Assembly: GCA_963524205.1 (NCBI GenBank)
Contig: CAURED010000003.1
Span: 1 to 64,000, forward strand
DNA length: 64,000 nt
Direction: 5' to 3'
Origin: Aminipila sp963524205
Lineage (GTDB): Bacteria > Bacillota > Clostridia > Peptostreptococcales > Anaerovoracaceae
Position numbers and translations under genes: made by a program. Shown in pieces: positions 16,495-24,832 of this stretch; the first letter of the stretch is position 1, and every line of letters begins with the position of its first letter. A model generated the notes under the pieces. The model saw nothing but the letters and a program-made list of their open reading frames with translations, had not been told where the DNA came from and did not search any database.

Positions 16495-16944
16495 CTATGC
16501 TAATTCCTGCCAATTTGCTGGATATACAAAATATGCATATCTAGTGTTATTAGGTGTACTAAAATGGATGTGGCTGCCTTTAGGAATGAGTATGATATCC
16601 CCCTTGTTGCCACGAATCACATTTCCGCCATCTATCTTAATGTCTAAAGTTCCATCAATGACATAATCAAACTCATCATATGTAAGTGTCCATTCAAAAT
16701 CTGCACCATCAACAAGTTCCATGATGCCAGCACCCATTCTTGGTGCTTCTTGTAAAGATACGATATCCTTTAGCTTTACATCTTCCCTGCCTTCAAAAGC
16801 TTCCGTCTTTACAGTGTCACTGCGTACGACTAAGATGCCGCTATTTTTATCCGTTTCTTTTTCAAATTCCCCATTGGACTTAGCTGTTGCCTGTGTTAGC
16901 AATTCTTTTACTATTGCCTTTACTAATTCTTCACTAATATTCAT
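16495..16944 (-). CDS. eutQ: Ethanolamine utilisation cupin / acetate kinase EutQ
   Basis: The protein has 149 residues. After an amphipathic N-terminal helix (ISEELVKAIVKELL) and a linker comes a cupin domain (about 60-147) with 'TLTYDEFDYVIDGTLDI' and 'GDIILIPKGSHIHF'. EutQ in Salmonella has acetate kinase activity and helps microcompartment assembly. The N-terminal helix resembles an encapsulation peptide. It is shorter than enterobacterial EutQ (about 230 residues) but typical of Gram-positive versions. AGGAG precedes the ATG. It lies 15 bases after eutH. Confidence 0.9.
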   Translation of the reverse strand: MNISEELVKAIVKELLTQATAKSNGEFEKETDKNSGILVVRSDTVKTEAFEGREDVKLKDIVSLQEAPRMGAGIMELVDGADFEWTLTYDEFDYVIDGTLDIKIDGGNVIRGNKGDIILIPKGSHIHFSTPNNTRYAYFVYPANWQELA

Positions 16945-16959
16945 AATTATTCTCCTATC

Positions 16960-18201
16960 CTATGCTATCATTTGTTCTTCTTCTTCTTCCGTGGATTCAA
17001 TTTTGCTAAGAAGCTTTGGTGCTAAGATATTTGCTAATACCAAAGCAGTAATACCAGCAGTAAGTTTACCAACAACTACTGGGAAAATCATTTCCGGATT
17101 ATTACCTGCCGTAAATCCTAAGTGATCTCCAAATACAAATGCTGCTGATACAGCAAAAGCTACGTTCATTAACTTAGCTTTTGGATTCATTTCACCCATG
17201 ATATTAAACATAGCAATATTATTTGCAAGAGTAGCAACCATACCTGCCGATCCTGTATCATTCATACCCAGATGACCGCCAACCTTCTCTAAAGTAGTGC
17301 CAAATGTCTTTGTTATCCACTTAACCATTGGGAAAGCACCAACTAATACGCAAGAAATCTGACCACAGACCAGCAAACCTGATTCTAGTCCATTTACTCC
17401 GCCATTCTTATCTGGGTCTACCATAATATCAAACAATGGAAGCATAATTCCCGTTTCATATTCAAAAATTGCGATTGCTGTAAAAAAAGTAATAATTACA
17501 GTAACAGCAGTTCCAAAATGATTAAATCCATTAATCATACTAGCTGGTTTAAACCAAAGACCTAATACAATCAGACCAGCCACGATAATAACCGGGATTA
17601 AGTTAACTAAAATAGTAATCAGACTAATTTTATAAGGAGTCATATTCATTACAAGTCCGCCGGCAATACACCCGATCGGAATAGTAATTAAACCTGCTAA
17701 AATACCTGCTGCCAAGTAAGATCGGTCTTTTTTATTGATAATGGACAGAGCTACTGGGATGGTAAATACAATTGTAGGTCCCATCATAGATCCCAAAATT
17801 AGTCCCGAAAAATTTCCTAGGGTATCATTGGCTGCAAGCTGCATTGCCAGAGGGTAACCTCCCATATCGCACGCTAGCAAAGTCGTTGCAAACATAGAAG
17901 GGTCTGCCCCAACCAATGTATAGATTGGCGAAATGATTGGCTTTAATAAAATAGATAATACCGGAGCTGCTGCAACAACACCAGCCATTGCTAATGCCAA
18001 AGGTCCCATGGCATTGAACCCTTCATCAAACTGTTCCCCGTATCCAAGCTTATTTCCTCGAATTTTATCAATTGCGCCTACTAACATGAAGATTGTCATA
18101 ATTGTTACAATAACCGAGTTTACTGTTAAATTCCCGATGTACGCCTGCAGACTTTCCGTCAACACCGACACATCGAAAGCATTTATTAATTCATCAAACA
18201 T
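16960..18201 (-). CDS. eutH: Ethanolamine transporter EutH
   Basis: The protein has 413 residues with about eleven membrane segments, the usual size for EutH. It moves ethanolamine across the cell membrane, which matters mainly when the protonated form dominates at low pH. The conserved stretches 'DEGFNAMGPLALAMAG' and 'TLLACDMGGYPLAMQLA' are present. The acidic C-terminus (ESTEEEEEQ) is cytoplasmic. AGGAGG precedes the ATG. It lies 48 bases after pduT. Confidence 0.93.
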   Translation of the reverse strand: MFDELINAFDVSVLTESLQAYIGNLTVNSVIVTIMTIFMLVGAIDKIRGNKLGYGEQFDEGFNAMGPLALAMAGVVAAAPVLSILLKPIISPIYTLVGADPSMFATTLLACDMGGYPLAMQLAANDTLGNFSGLILGSMMGPTIVFTIPVALSIINKKDRSYLAAGILAGLITIPIGCIAGGLVMNMTPYKISLITILVNLIPVIIVAGLIVLGLWFKPASMINGFNHFGTAVTVIITFFTAIAIFEYETGIMLPLFDIMVDPDKNGGVNGLESGLLVCGQISCVLVGAFPMVKWITKTFGTTLEKVGGHLGMNDTGSAGMVATLANNIAMFNIMGEMNPKAKLMNVAFAVSAAFVFGDHLGFTAGNNPEMIFPVVVGKLTAGITALVLANILAPKLLSKIESTEEEEEQMIA

Positions 18202-18249
18202 ATCTTTCCTCCTGTATCATTTATTACCCATATTGCTGTAACCCGCCTG

Positions 18250-18789
18250 CTACAGCAAGCTCTCTAATAGTTTTGGAGATGGTCTTGGGATTACGGTGCT
18301 GCCTACCAATAGTTCTGACACATTTTCAGCCGCCGCTACAGCTGCCCGGACTGCACCTACATCACCAGTGAATGTAACCATGCCTTTTCCGCCTATGGCA
18401 CACCCCATACGTACCTCAATTAATGTGATATTGGCAGCTTTGACCGCTGCATCTGCTGCAGTAATTGCTGACGCTATTGAATAAAACTCTAATACACCAA
18501 CAGCACCTAATGTTCCAACAGGATTTGTCATATATATAGCCGGGATTACCTGATCATTAATATTGGGGATAAACAATGTATCCACCGCATGAGCTCCACT
18601 TCTTTTCAAACCATCCTTCATAGATGCTTCGACTGCACCTGTCTCTCCCCCAATAACAACCATATACTTTCCAGGACATACTGTGGAAGCCCGAAGCACA
18701 TTCACTTGTGCTGCCTTAATCATAAAATCACAAACTTCAATCCCCCTGGCGATACTATTTAATTCAATCATACCTACTGCATTTGCCAT
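18250..18789 (-). CDS. pduT: Microcompartment shell protein PduT (tandem BMC, iron-sulfur)
   Basis: The protein has 179 residues made of two BMC domains (about 1-90 and 95-179), which form a pseudohexameric trimer in the shell. Cys38 in 'TVCPGKYMVVIGGETG' is at exactly the position that holds a [4Fe-4S] cluster in the central pore of Salmonella PduT. It pairs with the next upstream gene, pduS, 6 bases away. Together they are thought to pass electrons across the shell. Finding PduT rather than only EutL-type trimers in an ethanolamine operon is noteworthy. Confidence 0.85.
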   Translation of the reverse strand: MANAVGMIELNSIARGIEVCDFMIKAAQVNVLRASTVCPGKYMVVIGGETGAVEASMKDGLKRSGAHAVDTLFIPNINDQVIPAIYMTNPVGTLGAVGVLEFYSIASAITAADAAVKAANITLIEVRMGCAIGGKGMVTFTGDVGAVRAAVAAAENVSELLVGSTVIPRPSPKLLESLL

Positions 18790-18794
18790 AGCGC

Positions 18795-20144
18795 CTACTC
18801 CTTTTCTTTGTTAATGACAATTCGTTCACCATCAACTGATGTGATTGTGCCTTTTACACTTGCATGTATATTAGCAGAAAGTGTCCCCTCTTTTGCCTTC
18901 ACGATTAAGTCTCCTTTTTGCACCTTATCACCAACAGTTACACACACGTCTCCTGACATTCCAATGTGTTGCTTTATTAAGATCGAAACACATTCAGGTT
19001 CTATGGATACACAATCATCAGCATGTTCGTGAAAATAATTCATCAAATCTAATCTGGCCACTAATCGCTCTGTAGGAATCCGCCTATATGCCAGTTCATC
19101 TAATGCTACTGGAGCTTTATTAACTGCGGGTTTCAGGCCACGGCCTGCTAACTGTCCTTTTACATAATTATTTACTTTACGTGGAGAAAGCCCCATAGGA
19201 CAAGCAAACATCTCACATACTCCGCAGTCACAACAGTTGGCAGCGTCACCAAATGCAGCCTCATACTCACTGTCATCCACCAGCAATTTTTCTCTATACA
19301 TATTCCGCATAACCATGTTCGGGCGGATTTTATGTCCAATTAAATATCTTGGGCACATATCTGTGCACATTTTACATTGAACACAAGCGCTTTTGGCCTG
19401 GGCTATAATAGACAGAAGTGGAAGCTCTGCACACTTGACTAAATAGTGATTTTTAGGCAGTACAATAATATTTCCTGTAGTCTTTGTCACCGTTAAATCT
19501 TGGATATTGTTTCCTCTATATACCTTTCCCATCATGGGTCCTCCCACGATAATATCATATTCTGCCAATGTGGGGCCTGCTTGGTTAATACACTCCTGTA
19601 AAGTTGTTCCAAGAGGAACATGAAGCATAATTGGCTTTGCCACCTCTCCCACTACTGAAAGGTACTTATCTGTAACTGGATTTCCCTTTAATGCCTGGTA
19701 TACATTTAACATAGTGCCCACGTTGCTGACTACCACACCTACGTCCAACGGCAATCCTCTTTCTGGCACGCTGCGCCCTGTAACCAATTGCACTAAGGTC
19801 TGCTCATCACCTGCTGGATAAAACGAGTTCATCTTCACCAATTTAAACGAGGAGCTGGTTTCATTTATAGCCTTTTGTAATGCCTCTGTTTCCTTTTGAT
19901 ACTTACTCTTTAAAGCAATTACTTTGTGCTCTGCCCCTAAATGCTTAGCTACAATCTGCGCTGCCTCTAAAATTTCATTTGGAAAAGTTCTCATTAAAAA
20001 TTTATCCGTTTCAATTAAAGGTTCGCACTCTGCTGCATTTATTATAAATACTTGGGCTTTTGCAGAAATCTTTACATGGGTAGGAAACCCTGCACCGCCT
20101 GCACCAACTATTCCAGCAACTTTTACTGTCTCTATCAGGTTCAT
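18795..20144 (-). CDS. pduS: PduS-like RnfC-type NADH/cobalamin reductase
   Basis: The protein has 449 residues. The RnfC-like N-terminus has the glycine-rich loop GAGGAGFPTHVK at residues 13-25, an SLBB/FMN region follows, and two [4Fe-4S] motifs come next: C254, C257, C260, C264 and C304, C307, C310, C315. The C-terminus has a biotinyl-like barrel-sandwich segment (TVGDKVQKGDLIVKAKEG). PduS reduces cob(III)alamin or cob(II)alamin with NADH in propanediol microcompartments. Here it could supply cob(I)alamin to EutT, or pass electrons out through PduT. GAGGTGAGAAG stands before the ATG. Confidence 0.87.
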   Translation of the reverse strand: MNLIETVKVAGIVGAGGAGFPTHVKISAKAQVFIINAAECEPLIETDKFLMRTFPNEILEAAQIVAKHLGAEHKVIALKSKYQKETEALQKAINETSSSFKLVKMNSFYPAGDEQTLVQLVTGRSVPERGLPLDVGVVVSNVGTMLNVYQALKGNPVTDKYLSVVGEVAKPIMLHVPLGTTLQECINQAGPTLAEYDIIVGGPMMGKVYRGNNIQDLTVTKTTGNIIVLPKNHYLVKCAELPLLSIIAQAKSACVQCKMCTDMCPRYLIGHKIRPNMVMRNMYREKLLVDDSEYEAAFGDAANCCDCGVCEMFACPMGLSPRKVNNYVKGQLAGRGLKPAVNKAPVALDELAYRRIPTERLVARLDLMNYFHEHADDCVSIEPECVSILIKQHIGMSGDVCVTVGDKVQKGDLIVKAKEGTLSANIHASVKGTITSVDGERIVINKEKE

Positions 20145-20174
20145 CTTCTCACCTCGTTATACGTCCTTTACCTT

Positions 20175-20456
20175 TTAAAGTACATTTTCATTGATTTCCT
20201 TATCATCTACAATTCCCACAATTGTAGCATCAACCGGTATTGCTGCATCTCCGACTGCGCTTCGTGCTGAGCTTCCTGAGACGTACAAAACAGTTTCACC
20301 AACTCCTGCTCCAATAATGTCTGCAGCAACAATTGGACTAAAGGAATTTTTTTCATCTAAAACATCAATTGGTTTAAGAATCATCAGCTTTATTCCTGAC
20401 AACCTGTCTTCTTTTCTAGTTGCCCAAATGTTTCCAATAACCTTTGCTACCTTCAT
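20175..20456 (-). CDS. eutN: Microcompartment vertex protein EutN (BMC-P)
   Basis: A 93-residue pentamer-forming EutN/CcmL shell vertex protein. It starts MKVAKVIGNIWATRK and carries the conserved 'GETVLYVSGSSAR' and 'PVDATIVGIVD' stretches. The start at 20456 is chosen because AGAGGA stands 9 bases upstream; an ATG seven codons earlier has no ribosome binding site. It caps the vertices of the icosahedral shell. It lies between the conserved eut protein and pduS. Confidence 0.92.
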   Translation of the reverse strand: MKVAKVIGNIWATRKEDRLSGIKLMILKPIDVLDEKNSFSPIVAADIIGAGVGETVLYVSGSSARSAVGDAAIPVDATIVGIVDDKEINENVL

Positions 20457-20515
20457 ATAAGTGATCCTCTCTTTCACACAGCACTGCGCTTTCGGTTTTT
20501 AATTGTTTTTCATAA

Positions 20516-21268
20516 TCATTTAATTGCAAACGAAATTCCTCTTTGCTCTGCATATTCGCGAGCCAAATCAGTAATAATTGTTTTTCCTGTTACATAAATC
20601 AACTCTGCATGCTGCTCATAAATGCTATGTATGTCACGTTCTGTAATAACACGCTTGGTCAATGACATGGCTTCTTTTTTACTAGGCTCAGCAGCAATAT
20701 CTGGCTGTTTTTTTTCTATAATGCAACTGTTTTTCTTCTCCAATGAACCTTCATTATCCAGTATAACTTGTTCCAGCTGCTCTAAGCTAGAAAAGCAAAT
20801 TCCCGCATTTTTCAGCAATTCTATTTTCTCCATCATCATTCCGTAATAAATTTTCGGGGCAGTTTCTCTATATCGAAACACTTCTACTTCTTCATTTGGA
20901 ATAATTATTTTTTTCCCTAATAAAATTGCTTTAACTGCCAGTTCTGTAAACGGTGTATCTGCAATACCCTCTGCAATTTTTCCCACTGACGTATTACTAA
21001 GATACCTTAGTATCACCACATCATACTTCTGAATATCACACTGATATTCAGAAGTCAATGCACAAACAATTTCATACTTATCGGAAATCCGCTGATTTTC
21101 CCAAAGTTCATGGCACTCAGTACCATGGGCCTCAGAAAGAATTAGTAATTTAGGTTTTTGACTTATTTCCTCATATTGTGGCAGTTGTATTTCTGTATTA
21201 TCTTCCATGACAGAAATTTTTTCTGCAACTTTTGCTGCTATTTGACTTACTAATTCATTGAAATCCAT
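20516..21268 (-). CDS. Conserved ethanolamine utilisation protein of unknown function
   Basis: The protein has 250 residues and corresponds to the conserved unknown gene found in Gram-positive eut operons (probably TIGR02536). It starts with an amphipathic helix (DFNELVSQIAAKVAEKI) like a microcompartment targeting peptide. A Rossmann-like middle follows (KPKLLILSEAHGTECH, YDVVILRYL, AVKAILLGKKIIIPNEEVEVF), reminiscent of flavoprotein-type decarboxylase folds. A charged linker leads to a C-terminal module VITERDIHSIYEQH...TDLAREYAEQRGISF that closely resembles the N-terminus of the EutT encoded two genes upstream. AGGAGGGGAG precedes the ATG. The function is not known; capsule localisation and a link to cobalamin or flavin are inferences. 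Confidence 0.75.
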   Translation of the reverse strand: MDFNELVSQIAAKVAEKISVMEDNTEIQLPQYEEISQKPKLLILSEAHGTECHELWENQRISDKYEIVCALTSEYQCDIQKYDVVILRYLSNTSVGKIAEGIADTPFTELAVKAILLGKKIIIPNEEVEVFRYRETAPKIYYGMMMEKIELLKNAGICFSSLEQLEQVILDNEGSLEKKNSCIIEKKQPDIAAEPSKKEAMSLTKRVITERDIHSIYEQHAELIYVTGKTIITDLAREYAEQRGISFAIK

Positions 21269-21300
21269 ATTCTCCCCTCCTTTCTAACTTGCTTTGCAAT

Positions 21301-21921
21301 TCATTTCATCCTGCTATCTATAATTCGTCCTAAAGTAAATCCCTCGCATGCTGCCGCATTTGCCTCATCAGTGTCAATGTGGGCTTTGTAGCTGGATGCT
21401 TCATCTACACGAACAATAACATCTTGTAAGATAACAGGCCTCTCTGTAATGATTTCTAAGCGTACTCTCTGCTTATCCACTAGCTTCAATCTGTCAGCCA
21501 TTTCTGGAGGCACATGAATGTGTGCTTTGGCAATGATAGCTCCCTCTGAAAGAGCTACCACACCATTTGGACCTTTTAACACAAAGGCACTTGACCCATT
21601 TAACTGCCCCGATAACCTAATTGGAGCAGTCATTCCAAGCATCATGCAATCACTCCGAGACAGCTCTATCTGTGTTTTAACTCTGGCAGGTCCTAAAATA
21701 GAAATCTTCTTTTCGCCCTTAGGTCCTACCAGCGTTATCTTCTCTTCTGCCAAATATTGACCTGGCTGTGATAATGCTCTTTTACACGTTAGTTTATAAC
21801 CGACCCCAAACAACTGCTCTAAATCAGTTTGGCTAAGGTGCACATGTCTGGCAGAAGTTTCTACTTGTACCAATCCGTTTGCTTGAATGGCATCTTTCAT
21901 TGCCTGAACCAGATTTTCCAT
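21301..21921 (-). CDS. eutD: PduL-type phosphate acetyltransferase
   Basis: The protein has 206 residues. It turns acetyl-CoA into acetyl phosphate inside the microcompartment, recycling CoA for EutE. It is the PduL type, not the classical Pta/EutD of enterobacteria. Histidine motifs that bind the two zinc ions are visible: SARHVHLS (about 23-30), AHIHVPPEM (about 132-140) and HIDTDEANA (about 182-190). The N-terminal helix (ENLVQAMKDAIQAN) looks like an encapsulation peptide. AAGGAG precedes the ATG. Some annotations would name it pduL. Confidence 0.9.
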   Translation of the reverse strand: MENLVQAMKDAIQANGLVQVETSARHVHLSQTDLEQLFGVGYKLTCKRALSQPGQYLAEEKITLVGPKGEKKISILGPARVKTQIELSRSDCMMLGMTAPIRLSGQLNGSSAFVLKGPNGVVALSEGAIIAKAHIHVPPEMADRLKLVDKQRVRLEIITERPVILQDVIVRVDEASSYKAHIDTDEANAAACEGFTLGRIIDSRMK

Positions 21922-21935
21922 TGCTCAATCTCCTT

Positions 21936-22724
21936 CTATCGATATTCTCCAGCCAGCCATTTGCACATCAAAACATGCAAAGCACTGGATAGTCGATTTA
22001 ACTCTTCTATTATATCAATTCTACTACATTTTCCGTTTTGACAAAAAGCTGTCGCCGCAGCTACTTCTACCTCACGGATAGCAGCCCGAAGCTGATTCAG
22101 CATGGCGTACTGTGTTCCCATAGTATAATTGGGCATGACCATCTGCTTAATACCAAAAAATTTCATAGGATCATGAGAACGATCACGTAATTCACTATGG
22201 GTAAGTCCTATTATTAAGCCACTTTCCAACGCTTCGTCCAATACCTCACATTTCATGATATTTTGTAGTGTTAATAATACACTATTTAAATCTGCAATTA
22301 ATTTAATGGATGTACCTGCATCTGACATCAATGCCTGATCCAGAATAATCATCGTTTGAATGGAATCTAACTTCCCTCGAAACAATATTCTTGGATGATT
22401 TTTCGGTACCAGAAAATTTCCATGAAGCTGACACATATGCTCTGGTTTTTTCATATAAAACGCACCTGTTTCAAAATCCACATAAGTGGGTTTCCAAGCT
22501 TGTTCTGTCTCTGAATTGCAAGCTACTGTTACCTCAGACGATTCACTGTTCTTAACCACTGATGTCTCTGGCTGCACAGGGGGGTCCTTTAAAATTTTTA
22601 TTTTACGTTGCTGCAAATATTCACGAGCTGCAGGTGATAAAATCGTTTCCTCCGGTATACAAAAGTACTCTGGTTGATTGTTTCTAAGCTCATCCCGCAA
22701 TATAGCTTCTGTTATGACTTTCAA
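21936..22724 (-). CDS. eutT: Cobalamin adenosyltransferase EutT
   Basis: This enzyme makes adenosylcobalamin for EutBC from ATP and cob(I)alamin. It aligns along its length with enterobacterial EutT, including the C-terminal core with 'LLRTKVRETE'-like LNQLRAAIREVEVAAATAF and 'NRLSSALHVLM'. The N-terminal 'VITEAILRDEL' also matches. The HX11CCX2C iron/zinc motif of enterobacterial EutT is missing, as in Listeria-type enzymes. A TTG start at 22724 is chosen because GGGAGG stands 8 bases before it; the GTG three codons earlier would overlap the ribosome binding site. 262 residues. Confidence 0.88.
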   Translation of the reverse strand: MKVITEAILRDELRNNQPEYFCIPEETILSPAAREYLQQRKIKILKDPPVQPETSVVKNSESSEVTVACNSETEQAWKPTYVDFETGAFYMKKPEHMCQLHGNFLVPKNHPRILFRGKLDSIQTMIILDQALMSDAGTSIKLIADLNSVLLTLQNIMKCEVLDEALESGLIIGLTHSELRDRSHDPMKFFGIKQMVMPNYTMGTQYAMLNQLRAAIREVEVAAATAFCQNGKCSRIDIIEELNRLSSALHVLMCKWLAGEYR

Positions 22725-22759
22725 CGCGTTCACCTCCCGCCTCTTACTTTACATAATAA

Positions 22760-23044
22760 TTATTTCTGCAAAGCAGGAAGTATAAATTCTACCTCTTCAT
22801 GTGGTCTTGGGATTACATGTACGGAAATTAATTCTCCAACACGTTCTGCTGCTGCTGCGCCTGCATCTGTTGCAGCTTTCACCGCACCTACATCACCTTT
22901 TACCATTACTGTAACCAAACCACCGCCTACGTGCTCTTTACCAATTAAAGTTACATTTGCTGCTTTTACCATGGCATCTGCTGCTTCTATAGAACCTACA
23001 AGCCCCTTTGTTTCAATCATTCCTAACGCTTGAACTGCTGTCAT
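22760..23044 (-). CDS. eutM: Microcompartment shell hexamer EutM, copy 2
   Basis: A 94-residue BMC-H protein with the canonical ALGMIETKGLVGSIEAADAM start and the pore loop 'KEHVGGGLVTVMVKGDVGAV'. It is almost the same as the neighbouring 23058-23339 copy, differing at the first few residues and near the C-terminus. It forms the hexagonal tiles that make most of the shell, with pores for small substrates. GGAGG precedes the ATG. The gap to the other copy is 13 bases. Confidence 0.93.
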   Translation of the reverse strand: MTAVQALGMIETKGLVGSIEAADAMVKAANVTLIGKEHVGGGLVTVMVKGDVGAVKAATDAGAAAAERVGELISVHVIPRPHEEVEFILPALQK

Positions 23045-23057
23045 TTTTCATTCCTCC

Positions 23058-23339
23058 TTATTTCAATACTGGAAGTATATTTTCTACTTCTTCATGTGGT
23101 CTTGGGATTACATGTACGGATAACAATTCTCCAACACGTTCTGCTGCTGCTGCTCCTGCATCTGTAGCTGCTTTTACTGCCCCTACATCCCCTCTTACCA
23201 TCACTGTAACTAAACCACCACCTACATGTTCTTTACCAATTAAAGTTACATTTGCTGCCTTTACCATTGCATCTGCTGCTTCTATAGAACCTACTAGTCC
23301 TTTTGTTTCAATCATGCCTAATGCCTGCATTGCTAACAT
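23058..23339 (-). CDS. eutM: Microcompartment shell hexamer EutM, copy 1
   Basis: A 93-residue BMC-H protein, the first of two tandem EutM copies in the transcript. It shares all core residues with the second, including the pore loop 'KEHVGGGLVTVMVRGDVG' and the 'SVHVIPRPHEEVE' tail. AAGGAGGAATTGAG precedes the ATG. The two copies probably mix in the same hexamers or sheets, doubling the supply of the main shell protein. A local duplication is the simplest origin. Confidence 0.93.
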   Translation of the reverse strand: MLAMQALGMIETKGLVGSIEAADAMVKAANVTLIGKEHVGGGLVTVMVRGDVGAVKAATDAGAAAAERVGELLSVHVIPRPHEEVENILPVLK

Positions 23340-23359
23340 CTCAATTCCTCCTTACAACT

Positions 23360-24832
23360 TTATATTGCTTCAAGCTGGTTGATGATGCGGCGTACCACTT
23401 CATCTATCTGCTTTGCATCTAAATTAACTGCTTCTGGTTTTAACTCAATTTCTCCAGCTTCCCTTCGAATTTCTTCCAAGCTTTTCTTTCCTACCGCTAC
23501 GTATCGAAGATTGTAAAGCTGTTCTGGTCCCACATTTTCACTAGTAGCACTTCCACCTACTGCACCACAGCCTAGTGTTAATGCTGGCATTAATCCTGTA
23601 GAAGCTCCAATGCCGCCCAAAGCCCCTGGACTATTTACAACAAATCTGGATACTGGAACCCGATGTGCAAAATAATCCACGATTTCTTGATTTTCCGTGT
23701 GAATAATAAATGTATGCCCTGCACCTTCATAGTACAAAACCTCACAACAACGTTCACAAACCTTCCTGTAATCAGGCGCAGTGTAAAATCCTAGAATAGG
23801 AGCCAATTTTTCATTAGAATAAGGATGCCCCCTGCCAACTCCAGTTTCTTCCGCTACCAGAACTCTCATATCCTTTGGCACAGATAAACCTGCTAATTCT
23901 GCAATTACCTGTACGCTTTTTCCTACTATCATCGGGTTCATGGTTCCATTGGAGCGTAAGATGAAGTTGCCGAGCTGTTCTCTCTCCTGTTCATTTAAAA
24001 AGTAAGCTCCCTGTTTCTTCATTTCATTCTGAACGGCTTCTTTCATGTCATCATCACATATTACCGACTGTTCCGATGCACATATAGTGCCGTTATCAAA
24101 AGTTTTGGAGTCCATGATACATTTAACTGCCTTATGTATATCAGCGCTTCGCTCAATATATGCCGGGCCATTACCGGGTCCCACACCTATTGCCGGTGTT
24201 CCTGATGAGTATGCAGCTCTTACCATGGCTGAACCACCTGTTGCTAAAATTAATGAAGTATCTGGATGGCTCATAAGCACATCTGTGGACTGAATCGTAG
24301 GAAGCGAAATGCACGATACCAAATCTTCATGTCCACCTGCTTCTACTATAGCCTGCCTAATTACTTTCACCGTTTCTAAAATACACTTTAACGCATTGGG
24401 ATGTGGTGAAAATACAATCGCATTTCCTGCTTTAATAGCAATCTCTGCCTTGTAAAATACAGTGGATGTAGGATTCGTGGAAGGAATCAATCCGGCTATT
24501 ACGCCTACTGGCACTGCTACTGCATAAGTTCCTGCAGCTTCATCCCGCTTGATTACTCCTACAGTCTTCATGTCCTTGATTCTTTCATAGACACCCTTGC
24601 TTCCAAAAATATTTTTTATTACCTTGTCTGAAGCTATGCCAAAGCCAGTTTCATCATGTGCCAGCTGCCCAAGTCTTTTTGCATTTCTCACACCAGCATC
24701 TGCAATAGATTTTACAATCTGATCCACTTGAGCCTGTGTTTTTTCCGCTAATTCTTTTTGTGCTGTCTTTGCATGCTCTACCAACTCACGCACTTCCTGT
24801 ACAGACAGTAAATCCTTATCATATAACAGCAT
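23360..24832 (-). CDS. eutE: CoA-acylating acetaldehyde dehydrogenase EutE
   Basis: The protein has 490 residues. It oxidises acetaldehyde and CoA to acetyl-CoA with NAD+, inside the capsule. Landmarks are the aldehyde dehydrogenase fold with 'IPSTNPTSTVFYKAEIAIKAG', the nucleotide region 'ATGGSAMVRAAYSSGTPAIG' and the catalytic cysteine in 'NGTICASEQS' (about residue 250). The C-terminus carries an amphipathic helix (AKQIDEVVRRIINQLEAI) after a proline-poor linker, the expected encapsulation tag; in enterobacterial EutE this tag is at the N-terminus. The eutK stop codon directly abuts this ATG. Confidence 0.94.
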   Translation of the reverse strand: MLLYDKDLLSVQEVRELVEHAKTAQKELAEKTQAQVDQIVKSIADAGVRNAKRLGQLAHDETGFGIASDKVIKNIFGSKGVYERIKDMKTVGVIKRDEAAGTYAVAVPVGVIAGLIPSTNPTSTVFYKAEIAIKAGNAIVFSPHPNALKCILETVKVIRQAIVEAGGHEDLVSCISLPTIQSTDVLMSHPDTSLILATGGSAMVRAAYSSGTPAIGVGPGNGPAYIERSADIHKAVKCIMDSKTFDNGTICASEQSVICDDDMKEAVQNEMKKQGAYFLNEQEREQLGNFILRSNGTMNPMIVGKSVQVIAELAGLSVPKDMRVLVAEETGVGRGHPYSNEKLAPILGFYTAPDYRKVCERCCEVLYYEGAGHTFIIHTENQEIVDYFAHRVPVSRFVVNSPGALGGIGASTGLMPALTLGCGAVGGSATSENVGPEQLYNLRYVAVGKKSLEEIRREAGEIELKPEAVNLDAKQIDEVVRRIINQLEAI

